From Prorocentrum cordatum (lineage: Eukaryota; Sar; Dinophyceae; Prorocentrales; Prorocentraceae), in assembly GCA_963575745.1 (NCBI GenBank), contig CAUYUJ010011447.1, positions 647,501 through 711,500 on the forward strand: 64,000 nucleotides of DNA. Direction: 5' to 3'. Below, one piece after another: positions 1 to 11,475 of the stretch (position 1 is the first letter of the stretch; the number at the start of each line of letters is the position of its first letter). The notes under the pieces are model-generated. The model made no database searches. It was not told the origin of the DNA and was given only the letters and a program-made list of their open reading frames with translations. Both the position numbers and the translations under genes were made by a program.

Positions 1-740
1 ATCGATCTCGTTATCGAGCTCACCGTCCATCTTACTCAGTCGATCTCAATATCAAGCTCACTATCGATCTCACCATCCATGTACTCAATCGATCTCATCA
101 TCGATACACGTATTGATCTCCGTATCGATCTCACAGTCGATCTCGCTATCGATCTCACTATCGAACACACGATCGACTTCACGATCGCTCCCACTATCGG
201 TTTCACTATCGATGCAACTATCGATGTCACTACCGATGTCACTATCGATCTCACCATTCGATCGCATTAACGATCTCACGATCGATGTCATGATCGATTA
301 CACGATCGATCCCACGACTGATCTCACGGTGAATGTACTATCGATCGTACTACCCATGCCAATTAATCGATACATATATATATATTGCTGTTTCCTCTCT
401 CTCTCTATCTATCTCTGTCTCGATATTACATTGGTTCCCCTGTCGATCTCACAGTCGACCTCACGATCGATCTCACTGTCCATGTCACTGAATCAATCTT
501 GCAATCGATCTCACGATTGATCTCACGATCGATATCACCATCGATCTCACGATCGATCTCAATATCGATCTCACTATCGATCTCACTCTTGATCTCACAT
601 GCGAGTCCCGATAATTGACCGCACTGCCGCCCTCACGATCGATCTAGCTATATATCGCACGATCGATACCACTAGCGATCTCACTCAGTGAATCTCACTA
701 TCGATATCACTAGCGATCGCTCTATCGACCTCCCTATCGC
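1..740. repeat. Degenerate 12-bp tandem array (ATCGATCTCAC type)
   Basis: The stretch is built from diverged copies of a unit close to ATCGATCTCACT, with the palindrome ATCGAT recurring about every 12 bp. Because the period is a multiple of three, several frames stay open on both strands and give artificial peptides of the I-D-L-T or S-I-V-R type. I see no gene in it. Confidence 0.9.
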
Positions 741-814
741 TAACACAATACAGCATCGCCTATGGAATAGCACGGGACACCTTGGCGCCACGGGACACCC
801 CCGCGCCACGGAAC

Positions 815-839
815 ACCAAGGGAGAGAGAGAGGGAGAGG

Positions 840-870
<31 letters not shown>

Positions 871-900
871 TCATAGAAGAGAGAGAGAGAGAGAGAACAA
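815..900. repeat. GA-rich microsatellite
   Basis: An interrupted (GA)n/(GGGA)n purine run follows two short near-copies of a CACGGGACACC/CACGGAACACC phrase at about 770-815. Confidence 0.9.
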
Positions 901-1609
901 AACAAAAGCAGAGGGACATACAATAACCAGACTGCACTGCAACGTATATTCGATCTAGACAAGGGCAGCAGGAAGGCCGATCATGGTACCTGCGAACAAA
1001 TAACAAATCCACTGATTGGAATTTCTCTGGTGTAAATTAATACTGAGACTCGACAACAATATTTGTCAGACCGTTCGCTTTCACATCCTCGCGTATCGGT
1101 CAAGATGCATATTCGAAACTCTCGATGCTTGCCCTCTTCGTCTTCGATCGTACCCCCGTCGGGGGTATATCTTCTTTACCTTCCACGTGAAATTAGCGCA
1201 GCCCCTGAAAAAGGGGAAGGGAGGGAGGATGGAAGAGACAAGGGGGAGGGAGAAAGATGGAACACGAGAGAAACATGCAGGAGGGGGTTAGAAGCAGGAA
1301 TACAAGCGGCAGAACCAAGCTTGCGTGTCGGGTGGGCGGACCCTAACGGGCGGGCCTTTGAAGCGTCAATCCAACATAGATCGCGACACATAGATCTTGA
1401 GGAAGTCCATAGCGAGAGCGTGATTCCTGAATGTCGAAGGCGCGGCGTCTCAATAAATTGCGATCCGCACGAGGGCGCGATTCCTGTATGAATTGAGGCC
1501 GTCCCGCGCCCTCAATTCACACAGGCGAGAGCCGTTGTTGTAGGGAGTCACGGGGGAGCATTGTAATTGAAAAACCGTGGGCGCCGGAGAAGGGATCAAC
1601 CAAATTTGC
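901..1609. other. No gene recognised
   Basis: A plus-strand open frame runs through 1063-1491, but its composition is not convincingly protein-like and no motif or splice context supports it. Nothing else was identified. Confidence 0.5.
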
Positions 1610-1950
1610 TTTGTAGACGTAGATAGATTCTACAACAACGCAGAGAGGAAAAGACAAGTGTACAACCAGGAAACAGACAACAAACGAAACAAACACCAAA
1701 TAACTAGAAAAGGCACAGACCCCCCAGAGCACAGACAATATACTTAAACAAATGCCAGTGCGAAAACGGACAGCAAAACCACAACACAAATAGACAACTA
1801 CATGGAAACAAAACACGGTAAACAAACGGATAAGAAACAAACAAAAATCAAGTCCCCCCAAACCAACAAAAACATAACGAGCAACAGATGCGTCCAAACA
1901 AAAAAGGGACACAAACACACATAATCCGCCAGGCCCCTTGTGTGGCCACC
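1610..1950. other. Strand-asymmetric A/C-rich tract
   Basis: The plus strand is rich in A and C and poor in T (ACAAACGAAAC-like phrases) in otherwise GC-rich DNA. The complementary G/T-rich strand produces a long hydrophobic open frame on the minus strand that is probably a by-product of composition. It could be an intron or an untranslated region; I cannot tell which. Confidence 0.5.
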
Positions 1951-2344
1951 AGGCTGTAGGGTGAGGACGAGATACTCCCTGCACCAGTTGCAGTTTCAAG
2001 TGTCCAAAATTACAGTCCTGCTTCATGCTTCCTATTGCATGCTGTAAAAATCCGCACGAGTGGGGGGAACCCCAAACTGGTAATCCCACCAGCCCTTTGG
2101 GCGTGAGTGGTTTAGAGAGCCCGCTCTGTTCTCGACCCCCCTTCTTCCCCTTCGGGGAGGGGTTTACCCCTCCCCCTACCCCCTACCCCTGGGCCTGGAG
2201 AGGGCGCCCCGCGGGTCGTTGGAGGGGTCTTTTTCGACTCCTGGGAGGGCTAAAATTCGACACCACTCACGAGGATTCTGGCCCCGACGGGGGGAGGCAG
2301 AAAAAATGCTCGCCTCATCTGTGATCGATCGCCCCACAGATGGC

Positions 2345-2650
2345 CCCACGATTCCTCCCAGACCCCTCCCAGAGAGTCCCAAGAGGCCCCAAGAGGCCTC
2401 CAAGAGGCCCCCAAGATGCCCCCAAGAGGCCCCCAAGAGGCCCCAAGAGGCTCCCCCGAGGCACCCAAGACGCTCCTGGAAGCCCCTGGAGCCGCCAAGA
2501 GGCCCCCAAGACGCCCCAAACGGCCTCCAAGAGGCTCCCAAGAGGCCCGAAGAGGCTCCCCCAAGGCACCCAAGACGCTCCTAGAAGCCCCTGGGGCCGC
2601 CAAGAGGCCCCGAAGACGCCCCAAAAGGCCTCCAAGAGGCTCCCAAAACG
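2345..2650. repeat. CCAAGAGGCC-type repeat, 10-11 bp spacing, with a 105-bp duplication
   Basis: AAGAGG or AAGACG recurs every 10 or 11 bases. On top of this, a segment starting near 2461 is repeated from about 2566 with a few substitutions, giving a 105-bp higher-order unit. All six frames are open because of the bias, and none looks like a real gene. Related stretches occur at about 3.5-3.87, 11.2-11.4, 13.3-13.65, 13.84-13.93, 22.76-22.84, 27.42-27.57 and 27.85-27.99 kb. Confidence 0.85.
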
Positions 2651-2915
2651 ACTCACACCACGACGAGGGCCCCGAACGACTCACACCACGAGGAGCCCGA
2701 ACGAGTCACACCAGGAGGAGGGGCCCGAACGACTCACACGACGACGAGGGGCCCGAACAACTCACACCACGAGAAGCCCGAACGACTCACACCAGGACGA
2801 AGAGCCCGAACGACTCACATCACGAAGAGCCCGAACGATTCACACCAGGAAGAAGGGCCCGAACGACTCACACCAGGACAAGAAACCCCAAACGACTCAA
2901 ACCACGAGGAGCGCT
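2645..2915. repeat. 25/28-bp minisatellite, about 10 units
   Basis: The phrase CGAACGACTCACACCA recurs with the ACTCAC anchor near 2651, 2679, 2704, 2732, 2760, 2785, 2813, 2838, 2866 and 2894. Steps alternate between 25 and 28 bp, i.e. indels of one triplet. Similar phrases occur at about 29545-29610 inside an intron of the large minus-strand gene. Confidence 0.85.
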
Positions 2916-3081
2916 TTCTCTCCCTCCTCCTCCGCCTCGTCCTTCTCCCGCTCCCACCACAAGGAGGATGTACAAGGAGGCGGGAGGAAGGAGGAACAGG
3001 GGAGATATGCGGGGGCAGGCGGAAACACGCCTGAAAAACACGACTGTCGGCATGCTTCGCAAGAGTTGCTGTTTTGAGATG

Positions 3082-3102
3082 GGCTGGTGGGGATACGCGA
3101 AG
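3082..3102 (+). repeat. Short dispersed motif, copy 1
   Basis: A match to GGTGGGGAKACGCGAAGCG (K is G or T) preceded by GGCT. The same motif in the same orientation lies at 14112-14132. The flanks are otherwise unlike, so it is either a short functional element or the core of a decayed repeat. Confidence 0.5.
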
Positions 3103-3179
3103 CGTAAATAATTTATCACGCCCAAATCGCGTTGCCTGAATTCCGAGGGGGGGGGCGTGGGACATGTAAAAATACATGA

Positions 3180-3475
3180 TACTCGCGCCCCCGAGGCCAT
3201 AACCTTTGGAAGTTACAATGTTCGCGTTCCCGAAGCCACAAACCCGTGTGAATTACATAAATCTTGCAGCCCCGAAGCAACAAACCTCAATACATCACGC
3301 CGTCTTCGCGTCCCCGAAGCCGTAATCCATCGTCAAGTACACAGTATTCGCATCCCCGAGGCCATAAACCCTAGCAGAGTACACAATTCTTGCGTCCCCG
3401 AAGCAACAAACCCTAGCAAATTATGAGATATCCGCGTCCCCGAGGCCATCAGCCTTTGCAAATGATACCGTATTC
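3180..3475. repeat. 42-bp tandem array, about 7 units
   Basis: The anchor CCCCGAAGC/CCCCGAGGC recurs near 3191, 3230, 3272, 3314, 3356, 3398 and 3440, at 42-bp steps except one of 39. The plus frame is open across the array as a 14-residue repeat of the form R-V-P-E-A-x-N-P. Separate gain or loss of single triplets suggests either coding constraint or a common slippage rule; no flanking gene structure supports translation. Confidence 0.9.
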
Positions 3476-3479
3476 GCAT

Positions 3480-3875
3480 TGCCAAGGCAAGATGGTTCCG
3501 AGACGGCCCAAAAGGGCCCCAAAGGCGCTCCAAGCGGCCTCCCGAGAGAGCCACAAGAGGCCACAATCGCTGATGACACGAAAGTTGTTGGAGGATTCTG
3601 GCTTTCTCGCATGTTTGGCTTTCCTACGCTCCAAGACGGCTCAAGAAGCTCACAAAACCGCCCCAAGACAGCCCAAGACGCCTCCAAGAGTGTCCAAAGA
3701 CGGCCCAAGAGGGCTCCAATATGGCCCAAGAGGCGTTCTGAGAAGCCCCCAGGCAGCCCTAAGACGCGCCCAAGAGGCCTCCAAGAGGCCCAAACAATAT
3801 CCCACGAGGCCCTAAGATGCCCCCTAGAAGCGTTCAAACCGCCTTCAAGAGGCCCCCGAGAGGCTCCCCACTACA
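3480..3875. repeat. CCAAGAGGCC-type repeat, second block
   Basis: The same 10-11 bp spaced motif as at 2345-2650, more diverged. It follows the 42-bp array directly. Confidence 0.75.
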
Positions 3876-6714
3876 CCCCACCGCATATACAATACATACA
3901 AGAGACCTCAGACCCACAACCCAGGCACGGTAGGGGGACGAGCAGAAAGCCACTAGGATAACGCCAACGTCTCAAGATGCGCTGATGATTCCTATCCGCC
4001 TCCGCATGATGTTCCCAGATGCGCCATAACAGCGCGGAGCCGCACCGACGCGACTCTGACATATCCCATCAAGATAGAGAGGGGGCCGGCGGCAGGGGGC
4101 GAAGCCCGTACGAATAACAGAAACTGGATGGAAACTGCGGTGAACTGTCAACCAATCTACCGCAGGGAACCTCGCAGCGCACTTGCAAGTGTCGCTGGCT
4201 CTAAGAACCGAACAGCTGATTCCCGTTCCTGGAAGTGAATCGATCGAAATATTTCAGCTCGAGTCATGAGACTGAGACGGTTGGTAACCACAAGAGATCC
4301 ATGTAGAAAAAGACTCCTCGTCCATACGGGTAGTTGTTCCAATGTTCTAGCATCAGGCGCAGGAGCTGCAAATGGGGGTGAACGCAGCAGTCTGATTCCG
4401 CGTGTGCGTTTTGCACTCCAGAGCTAAGCCTCGAACAGAACTCTGGGTGGCGAGGAGAAGTGAAGAGAAGATTCAGGAGGGGAAGAGAAAGGGGAGGAAA
4501 AGAGGATGGTGACGGGGGCGGGAGGGGGGAATGGCAAACCATACGGCTGCGGCAGAAATGGGCAACATTCCTGGAAGGGGCGATGCCTCTCCAATCTCTC
4601 GCTTTTAGATGCCACGACCGACCACATCTCCGACGCTTCTGCCACTCCGCATCTCGCCGAGACCGAAATATGTCAAACTTCTTCCCATCTGGCAGTCAGC
4701 CCGCCAGTCGGGCTGAGGGGCGTGTAACAGCCCAGGACAGGACGAGAACGTCAACTAACGCTTTGCCCGTCAGTCCGCCCGGCAAGCTTCGCGCACTGCC
4801 CCTTGGGCTCAAAGCATCGCCTTCTCATGTCCAGTTCTGGCTGAGGTCGCCTCCGAACCAGTTACCAGAACAAGACCACATTGAAGATCATGCTATTGCA
4901 AGCCACTTTGAAAATCGACTGTGGCTCCATCGTGGGCCACCTTTGGCTCCCAAAGTCACCTACAAAAGAGCCCAACGATGCACCAGGACGGTCATATGTT
5001 GCCCGCGAGGCCCCGAGGATACCACCAAGAAGGCCGAATCTGGTTCAAGATGGTATTCACTTTCGCTCCATACGCGAACACCCGCAATCACGTTTACGCG
5101 GTAGTGGTATGTCATAATGCATGGTTGTTCGTTGTCTCGTGGGATTTCTCGAGTTTTCTAGGCCCGCCTCACTCCCTGCCGTTGCACGCAACTTCAGCCC
5201 CCCTGCCCCAGCCCCAGCGTCGCTTCCGGGAACACGTCTCGGCCTCTGGACAGTTCCTAGACCTAGACGACCAAGGACCGCCCCAAAACGGGCGCAAGAT
5301 CTCCGAAGACCCGAAAACCAACCAAAGACAGCCCCGCCACCATCCCGAGGCTCAAGGATGCCGCGAAGATTCATGGGTGGCCGGTCCACAAGAAACCCAC
5401 AGCAAGAAACCAAACTTCCAAATCCGCCGAGGTTTCTTGGTCCAGGGTTGGGTGTCTTTCACTTCGGCTGAAAACGATGAAACCCAGGGCACCCTGGCCC
5501 GAGCGGTTTCCTGACTGCTGGAGTCAACCTACTTGACAACAACAAACCCAAGGCAATCGAAAATGCGAGCTTCGGGCCTTCGGGCATGCGCCACGAAATT
5601 CGCCAACGCCCACTTGACAGACTGGCGAAACCTCGCGGATGGATAGGCAACGCGGGATTGACAACCGAGTGGCGGGCGTGCAATGAACTAGTGCTCGCTA
5701 GTGGGTTGTCAACCCCACTGCCCGCGCAGAAACCCTCCCACCCAGCCATCCCGCCACATGGTTTGCGAAACCCATGCGGCGGCGATTGCGATGAGTGCTT
5801 GGCGTTGACTGGCGCATCGCTACGACCGCGCGCTAGCGCGCAGACCGGCCTGCTAGTCTGGCGCGACCGACGCGGCCGTGGTGGCGGTGACCGCTGGGGA
5901 GTCCCGAGCGCGTCTTGTAGGCCACGCTGACGAGCGGGCACTTCGTGCGACACGGTGGCTCGGGCGGGCGCGGTATCATGACGACGCCGACAACGGCAAG
6001 CAATAGGATGTCAATAGCGATGGTGGGGACTGGAGACGATAACGAATGGCGATGACGACGGCAAATCCGTAGGCGGTGCCGATGCTGGTCATGCCGATGA
6101 CAATGATGGTGTCCACGCGTCGACGATGAAGGTGATGGACAAATTTTTACATGCGCGCGCAGCCGACGCGCAAGACCGCATGGTATCATTTGACCGGGAT
6201 CGCGCCACCTCAGCAAGCGCGCAAAGGCGCTCGAATGATTCTGGCATGCGCGCGCGAGAGGCCCGCTCGGTCGAAGTGGATGAACATGTCGATGAAGAAA
6301 CGATTGGTCCCATATAAATTCGCAACAGCGCGCGCAGAAATTTGGAAGACATATGTTGCAAACCAGTATAACACATGTGTTCGGACAACTCGACCTTTAA
6401 CTCCTTGTGGCGCCCCTGGTTGTTCTTGAAAAGTGCCGACGTGCGCGCATGACGACGCGTGCGTGTCGACGTGGTTAAACTTTGTGCAAGGGGTTGCTGA
6501 ACACGTAGGACTGTGAATAAACGGGGCCCATAGAACTGTTTGACAGGGGTGAAAAGGGGGAAGTGATAACGGCATGGCTGGGGTGGTACAAACTCAAATT
6601 TAAAATGGGCAATGGGGCGGAATCGAATGAAAATTGCACTGTCCCAAGGGGTACCGATAATTCGGGGCGGGTCTATTCTTTGCTCAGAAAAGAAAGCCTA
6701 CGAGGCTCCCGCAA
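3876..6714. other. No gene recognised
   Basis: Short open frames on both strands lack recognisable motifs and convincing splice context. The segment holds purine-rich patches (about 4440-4530) and ordinary unique-looking DNA. Confidence 0.5.
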
Positions 6715-7000
6715 TCACATTGCAACAAAATGCGGTGGCGAGGCGGCAGCGATGGGTGGCGACGGGGCTGCGACGGGCGGCGACACGGCACCGACTGGCG
6801 GCGACGAAGCGTCGACGGCGACAACAGGCCGGCCGAGGCGACAGCCAGGCCCAAAAGCAACGGCGACGGACGGCGGCGACGGGCGGCGACGACTACAGCA
6901 AACCGGCCGAAGCGGCAGCGAGGAGGCCGCGACGACGGACGGCGGCGACAGGCGGCAACGGCGACAACAAGCCAGCCGAGGGGGCAGCCATGCCAAGTCA
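6715..7000. repeat. GGCGGCGAC-rich imperfect tandem repeat
   Basis: Phrases such as GACGGCGGCGAC and RACCGGCCGARGCGGCAGC return about every 80-85 bp, three times. The resulting Gly/Asp/Arg-rich frames look like repeat by-products. Confidence 0.65.
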
Positions 7001-7089
7001 TGAGAGAAGTAAGAAACCCGAGTGCAAGCACTAATTGGGGAAATCATGCGCGGTTCTGGCCGCTCCCTGAGATAGCGAAATCACCAGCA

Positions 7090-7402
7090 TGAGAGTCACT
7101 TATTATGGCGGGCCCTCGAGACAGCAGAACATAAAACGAACGCGAAAGAAACATGATATCGCGGCCGACATCAGGGACGGTGCGTGTTTCAATCACCCTC
7201 TCGTGCCGAGCGCGCATGGCGTCGTGATCTCTGAGTGCACACTGGGCATCCGCGAAGGGAGGGGCCTTGAAGACCCAGTCAGGCAACTTGTCCATGTAAT
7301 CTCGCCCGCCAGCAAGGCGCGAAGCCTCGGTGGGGATACTCCCAGACTTCTCAGGTGCCAAAGGCGATTCAAAACGAACAGAAACCTTGAGTTTCGAACC
7401 TG
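7090..7402 (-). CDS. Possible orphan exon, unknown protein
   Basis: I do not recognise this product. The minus strand has a T-rich acceptor-like sequence ending GTGGCAG|G at about 7403. It is followed by roughly 100 codons of varied, protein-like composition with segments such as DYMDKLPDWVFKAPPF and VIETRTVPDVGRDIMF. No partner exon was found nearby, so it may be a relic or one exon of a gene with distant parts. Frame choice rests only on composition. Confidence 0.3.
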
Positions 7403-7429
7403 CCACAAAAACAAGTGACAAAACACATT

Positions 7430-8780
7430 AGTTTAGGGCAATCCAGCGCTGGAGCGTGCCCAGCGACGCTAGGTGAGCAAAGGGGCACGCCCTCCACCCC
7501 CGCCTCGTCCTACTCCTGACAAAGGGAGGGGAGGGGGCAGGTGGGGGGTGGCTAAACTCTTTGTACCCTTTCTGCGAGACACCCGCACTATCAGGAGTCA
7601 GAGATCTCTGGCCCAGCCCCAGAGGGGGGAGTGGGGCACAGCGGGGCTGGAGGCGTGCCTTCTTCTCTTTGACGCCTCATGCCACGTACGATGACAGGTC
7701 TAACATTCCAGAGTAAGGTGAACGTACAAGTACAAGTCGATGGAAGTAATCTAACGTGGAACGAAAACTAAATACTATGCAACACGAGCACGTTTGACAG
7801 AGCTGGCGGGACAGAAATGTTTGGTGAGATGTGCCCTTCCCCGACCAACGGAGCCTGCATCGCCAGTGAGAGGATCAGCGAGTACGCCACGGCCCAGCAG
7901 TGGCCGACGCCGGCCGCCAGGAGCAGCGGTTCACTGCCGACGAACGCGCGCTCGTGCCGTTCGAACGCCTTGCGCTCCGAGCGCTCGGCAGCGGGTCGCG
8001 GATCCACAGACAATCGAGGTTCGAGAACCGAGGTTCCTGCTAGGAGGCAACTCCTGGGAACTCCTCGTGGGGACGACTGACGAAGTGCCGCTAAGCTGCT
8101 TAGCCCGATAACAGGGACCTTGAGCTGGCTTCGCCCACTTGAAGCCCAGGATCGAACAGGGATCGAAACAAATGGACCTCGATATGCTGGATTCAGACGT
8201 TTTTCGACCACGGCCACGGATATACGCTGAATATAACCTATAATTTCTGGACGTGGGGTCGCCGTGTCTGGGCCTCCAGGAAGTTTCGTGTCGCCGTGGT
8301 CGGGTTCCCCTTCGGAATCCTGGTCAGGACGCGCCCCAGGGGAAGAGTCGACTTGTAAACCCGGGGTCCTAATCTGCGATGCTGCTCTTTCCATTGCTGG
8401 CGGTGCTTGGAGGGCCGTGTCGGGCCCCGGTCAGAAAGCGGCTCAAGATAAAAGCCTGTTCCTGTGAAGGGGTCGAGAGCTCCAGGGACCCATACTGAAA
8501 AAATCACGACGTCCACAGACCGGGATACACAGTCCAAAGATGGGTGAATTTAGGGAGCTGGCTCCGATGGTCATCTAAACTATGCGATGAACATTACGTG
8601 CGCAAGGTTGTTTCCGCAAAGCCGACCAGCAGGTTGAAGAGCGTCAGCGAAGCCGACCAAATAATACAAACGTCAAAACATCAAACAACTTTGCTCCTCA
8701 AATTGACCGACCCTTGGGTCTCCAGGCACGTGAGATGAGTCCTCCCTCTTTCCTCCCCCACACTGGGCTCTTGCCGGGGG
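7430..8780. other. No gene recognised
   Basis: Several overlapping short open frames on both strands have no motif or splice pattern I could support. A homopurine/GC patch lies at 7475-7545. Confidence 0.5.
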
Positions 8781-8799
8781 CGAATCGCATAGCACCCCA

Positions 8800-9070
8800 T
8801 GGTTCACCGATTTACACCTGTGACCAGGTGGGACATAATTCATCAGAAGGGTGGCGCCCCGTCCAACAATGTGAGGGGCGTGCCGTAATGGGGGGGAGAT
8901 GCAAGCGGCTGCTGGCACTGGGGCTGTGACAAAGCGCCGCATGGGGCCATGAACCGTTTGAGGGGTGTGCAAAAATTAGTGGGGAGACGCATGCGGCAAG
9001 CAACACTGGGGCCTTGGGTGGGGCTCCCCATGGGGCCACGAAGCGTGTGAGGGGTGCGCCGCAATAGTCA
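8800..9070. repeat. Outlying copies of the 90-bp repeat family
   Basis: Two and a half diverged units with anchors at about 8890 and 8978 share GAGGGGTGTGC, GGGGAGACGCATGCGGC and GGGGCCACGAAGCGTGTGAG with the array at 41150-41920. Orientation is the same. This ties two loci 32 kb apart to one repeat family. Confidence 0.75.
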
Positions 9071-9150
9071 CGTCGAGGGCGGGCAGAGGCAAAGGCAAGG
9101 ATGGGAGGAGGGAAAGTGGAGCGGGAGGAGGAGGTGGGACGCGAAACACT

Positions 9151-9175
9151 ATCTCTCTCTCTCTCTCTCTCTCTG
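9151..9175. repeat. Short CT microsatellite
   Basis: (CT)n run of about 25 bp. Confidence 0.95.
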
Positions 9176-10919
9176 CAAGACGAAGACCTAACACCACAGG
9201 ATGGTTCCAGGCAGTCGGCAAGTTCGTAGGCAAACCCGATGTCATTTGCCCACTTGCACATGCTATAATGCGATGCCGCCCAGTGTTCGAAGGTTTCCAA
9301 GCAGTGCTCGCTCAAAGCATGCTCGCCCGATCCTTTGTTTATCCCAGCGCTCTTCCACTTACTAGACCCAGCTGGCGGTGTGCGTTCGACTGTAACGAGT
9401 GAACATTGTAAGACCACGTGCACATAGTACGCGGTGGGCGTTGCGCAACGAGCGGCAGGCACAATGGATATCCAAAAGGAGCAACACGGAGACAGGGATG
9501 CGAAACATCTCTGGGTCACTGACAGCGCACGTGATTCTGACACGCTTGGCTTGGCGCATGTCGACACGTGTGCCAATATGATGGCGGGACCAGAATACTT
9601 GCCCTTTCGCTCTGACTTTGCCCGCCCGTGCGCTCGCCCAACACTTGAAACGTGCACGTGATTGCACATGCTCGGCTAAGACCATTATCAGAAAAGAGCG
9701 ATATCGCGCTGCGATGTGCTGAGAACATGTTCCAAGAATTCGAAAATATGTAGCGGCCCACGTCTCTGTAGTCGGAGTATTCCGGCCTTCGCCCCGCCCC
9801 CCCACCAACTTGGTGATAAGAATACTTGACCCTCCTCCACCACGAGACCCGCCGACATCAAAGTCCTCCTCCTCATCCTCCTTCTTCTTTCTCGCCTCGA
9901 GGCCGCCCCAGAACCTCCAAGAGACCCCTAGAACCCACAAGGAACTCCCAGAATCTCATCCTCGCCGCCATACTTCTTGTCGTTCTCTCCCTCCTCTGCC
10001 TCATCTTCCAATCACTAATGCCCCGTAAGCGGGGACTTTGGTAAACCAGGACGCTGGCACGACCGAGAAACTGCAGCCAGGGACTGGAAAGTTTGCCGCC
10101 TTTCGCTTCCACCCGCCGTATCTTGCAACGCCTGGTATGCAGTGTCCCAATTTCTGTTGCGTTGAACCCACCAGCGCCGCCCTGATGGGTGCTCAGCAGA
10201 TGGGGACTTTAATCGGTGCAGAACAGTGGCGCGTCCATGCCACTTTCCTGTGGCACCCCGCGCGACAAAGGCGCTCTCCTGCCACTTATCCGCCACCTTC
10301 CTGCACGATGCCGAAAGACTCATTACTGGGTGCCCGTCCCAGTGGTGCTGCAACCAAGGAATGACAGAAACGCGGTGCCCTCCGACAAAAGGTCAAAGCA
10401 CGCCCGCAGCCTGGAAGCAGCTCAGCAGCAGGCGAGCGGCCAGGTAGCCGAGCGGCTGCATGGCAACCTACGTCCTGCAATCGGACGGGCACTGTAATTT
10501 CAACTGGGTGCTTCATTCCTGCAGCCCTGAACCACACAGATATGTTGACGTCAAACCTTTAATTGCGCCGCCTTCCGTCCAACTTCTGCCGGCGAACCTG
10601 CCGCGGGCTTACTTCCGCAAATGGGGCTGGCCCACGAGACTGTCCACGGACGGGCCGAGGACAGAAGGATGCAGAGGCAACCCTGGGAAATCACATCGTC
10701 TGAAGTGTGGCACGTTGGCAAGAGATGCTGATGGAAATGAATATCGGACCCCCTGGAGCTTCCCCCGGTTGGTCCAAAACCGAATCCCGCCAACCCAACA
10801 AAACGCTGCCGATGAGAACTGGCGGGGCACGTGCGGAAGAAACCCTCGCGGGACACATAAGCGCGTTGCCCTCTCCATGGAAGTGCAGACAAACGTACTA
10901 GAACATCCCCCCGGGGAGG
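9176..10919. other. No gene recognised
   Basis: No open frame here has a motif or exon-like boundaries that I could defend. Confidence 0.5.
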
Positions 10920-11210
10920 TATGAGGAGAAGCAGGAGGTGGAGGAGGAGGAGGAGGAAGAGGAAAAGGAGGAGGAGGAGGAGGAAGAGCAGGAGGAGGAG
11001 GAGAAGGAGGAGGGGGAGGAGGAGGAGAAGGAGGAGGAGGAGGGGAAGAAGGGGGAGAAGGAGGAGGAGGAGGAGGAGGAGGAGGAGGAGGAGGAGGAAG
11101 GGAACGAACATGGGAACGATGAACAAAAACGAAAGCAAGAAAGTGAAGGAGGAGGAAAAGAAAGAGAAGCAGGAGGGGGAGGAGGAGGAAGACGAAGAGG
11201 ACGAGGACAA
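10920..11210. repeat. GGA-rich purine tract
   Basis: Nearly 290 bp of (GGA)n with GAA and GGGA interruptions. The Glu/Arg or Pro/Ser runs in the open frames here are artefacts. Confidence 0.95.
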
Positions 11211-11224
11211 GGACGCTGGCAGCC

Positions 11225-11415
11225 ATGTTGGGATCTTCATGACGCCTGTTTGGCGTCCCATCGGGGCTGTTTCGGAGCCCTCTTGGTGCCCTCTTTGGGG
11301 TGTCTGCGGGCCTTCGTGGAGCTCTTGTAAGGGGTTATGGGCCAGTCTTGGGGCCCTCTTGGGGGCTCTGGGGAGCCTCCCGGGGCCATCGTCGAGGCCA
11401 TCGATCAAAGGGGGG
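11225..11415. repeat. CTTGGGGCC-type repeat (complement of the CCAAGAGGCC type)
   Basis: Phrases such as GGGGCCCTCTTGGGGG recur at about helical-turn spacing. It lies directly downstream of the LINE remnant; a similar block (13315-13650) lies on the other side. Confidence 0.75.
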
Positions 11416-11475
11416 AGGGTCGTAAAGTTCCCCCCCTCTCTCCCCTCCTCAGTAACATGAACCTTTGCGCCAGCC

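Noticed and set aside
1517-2089. 190-codon hydrophobic minus frame resembling a membrane protein
   Set aside because: Phe/Val/Leu richness follows from the G/T-rich strand; no topology, start context or exon signals.
2176-3111. Long Pro/Arg/Lys and Gly/Leu/Trp frames on both strands
   Set aside because: Open in all frames because of the 10-11 bp and 25/28-bp repeats; no gene features.
8080-8170. Second tRNA-like box B (TGTTCGATCC, minus strand)
   Set aside because: No A box and no cloverleaf pairing around it.
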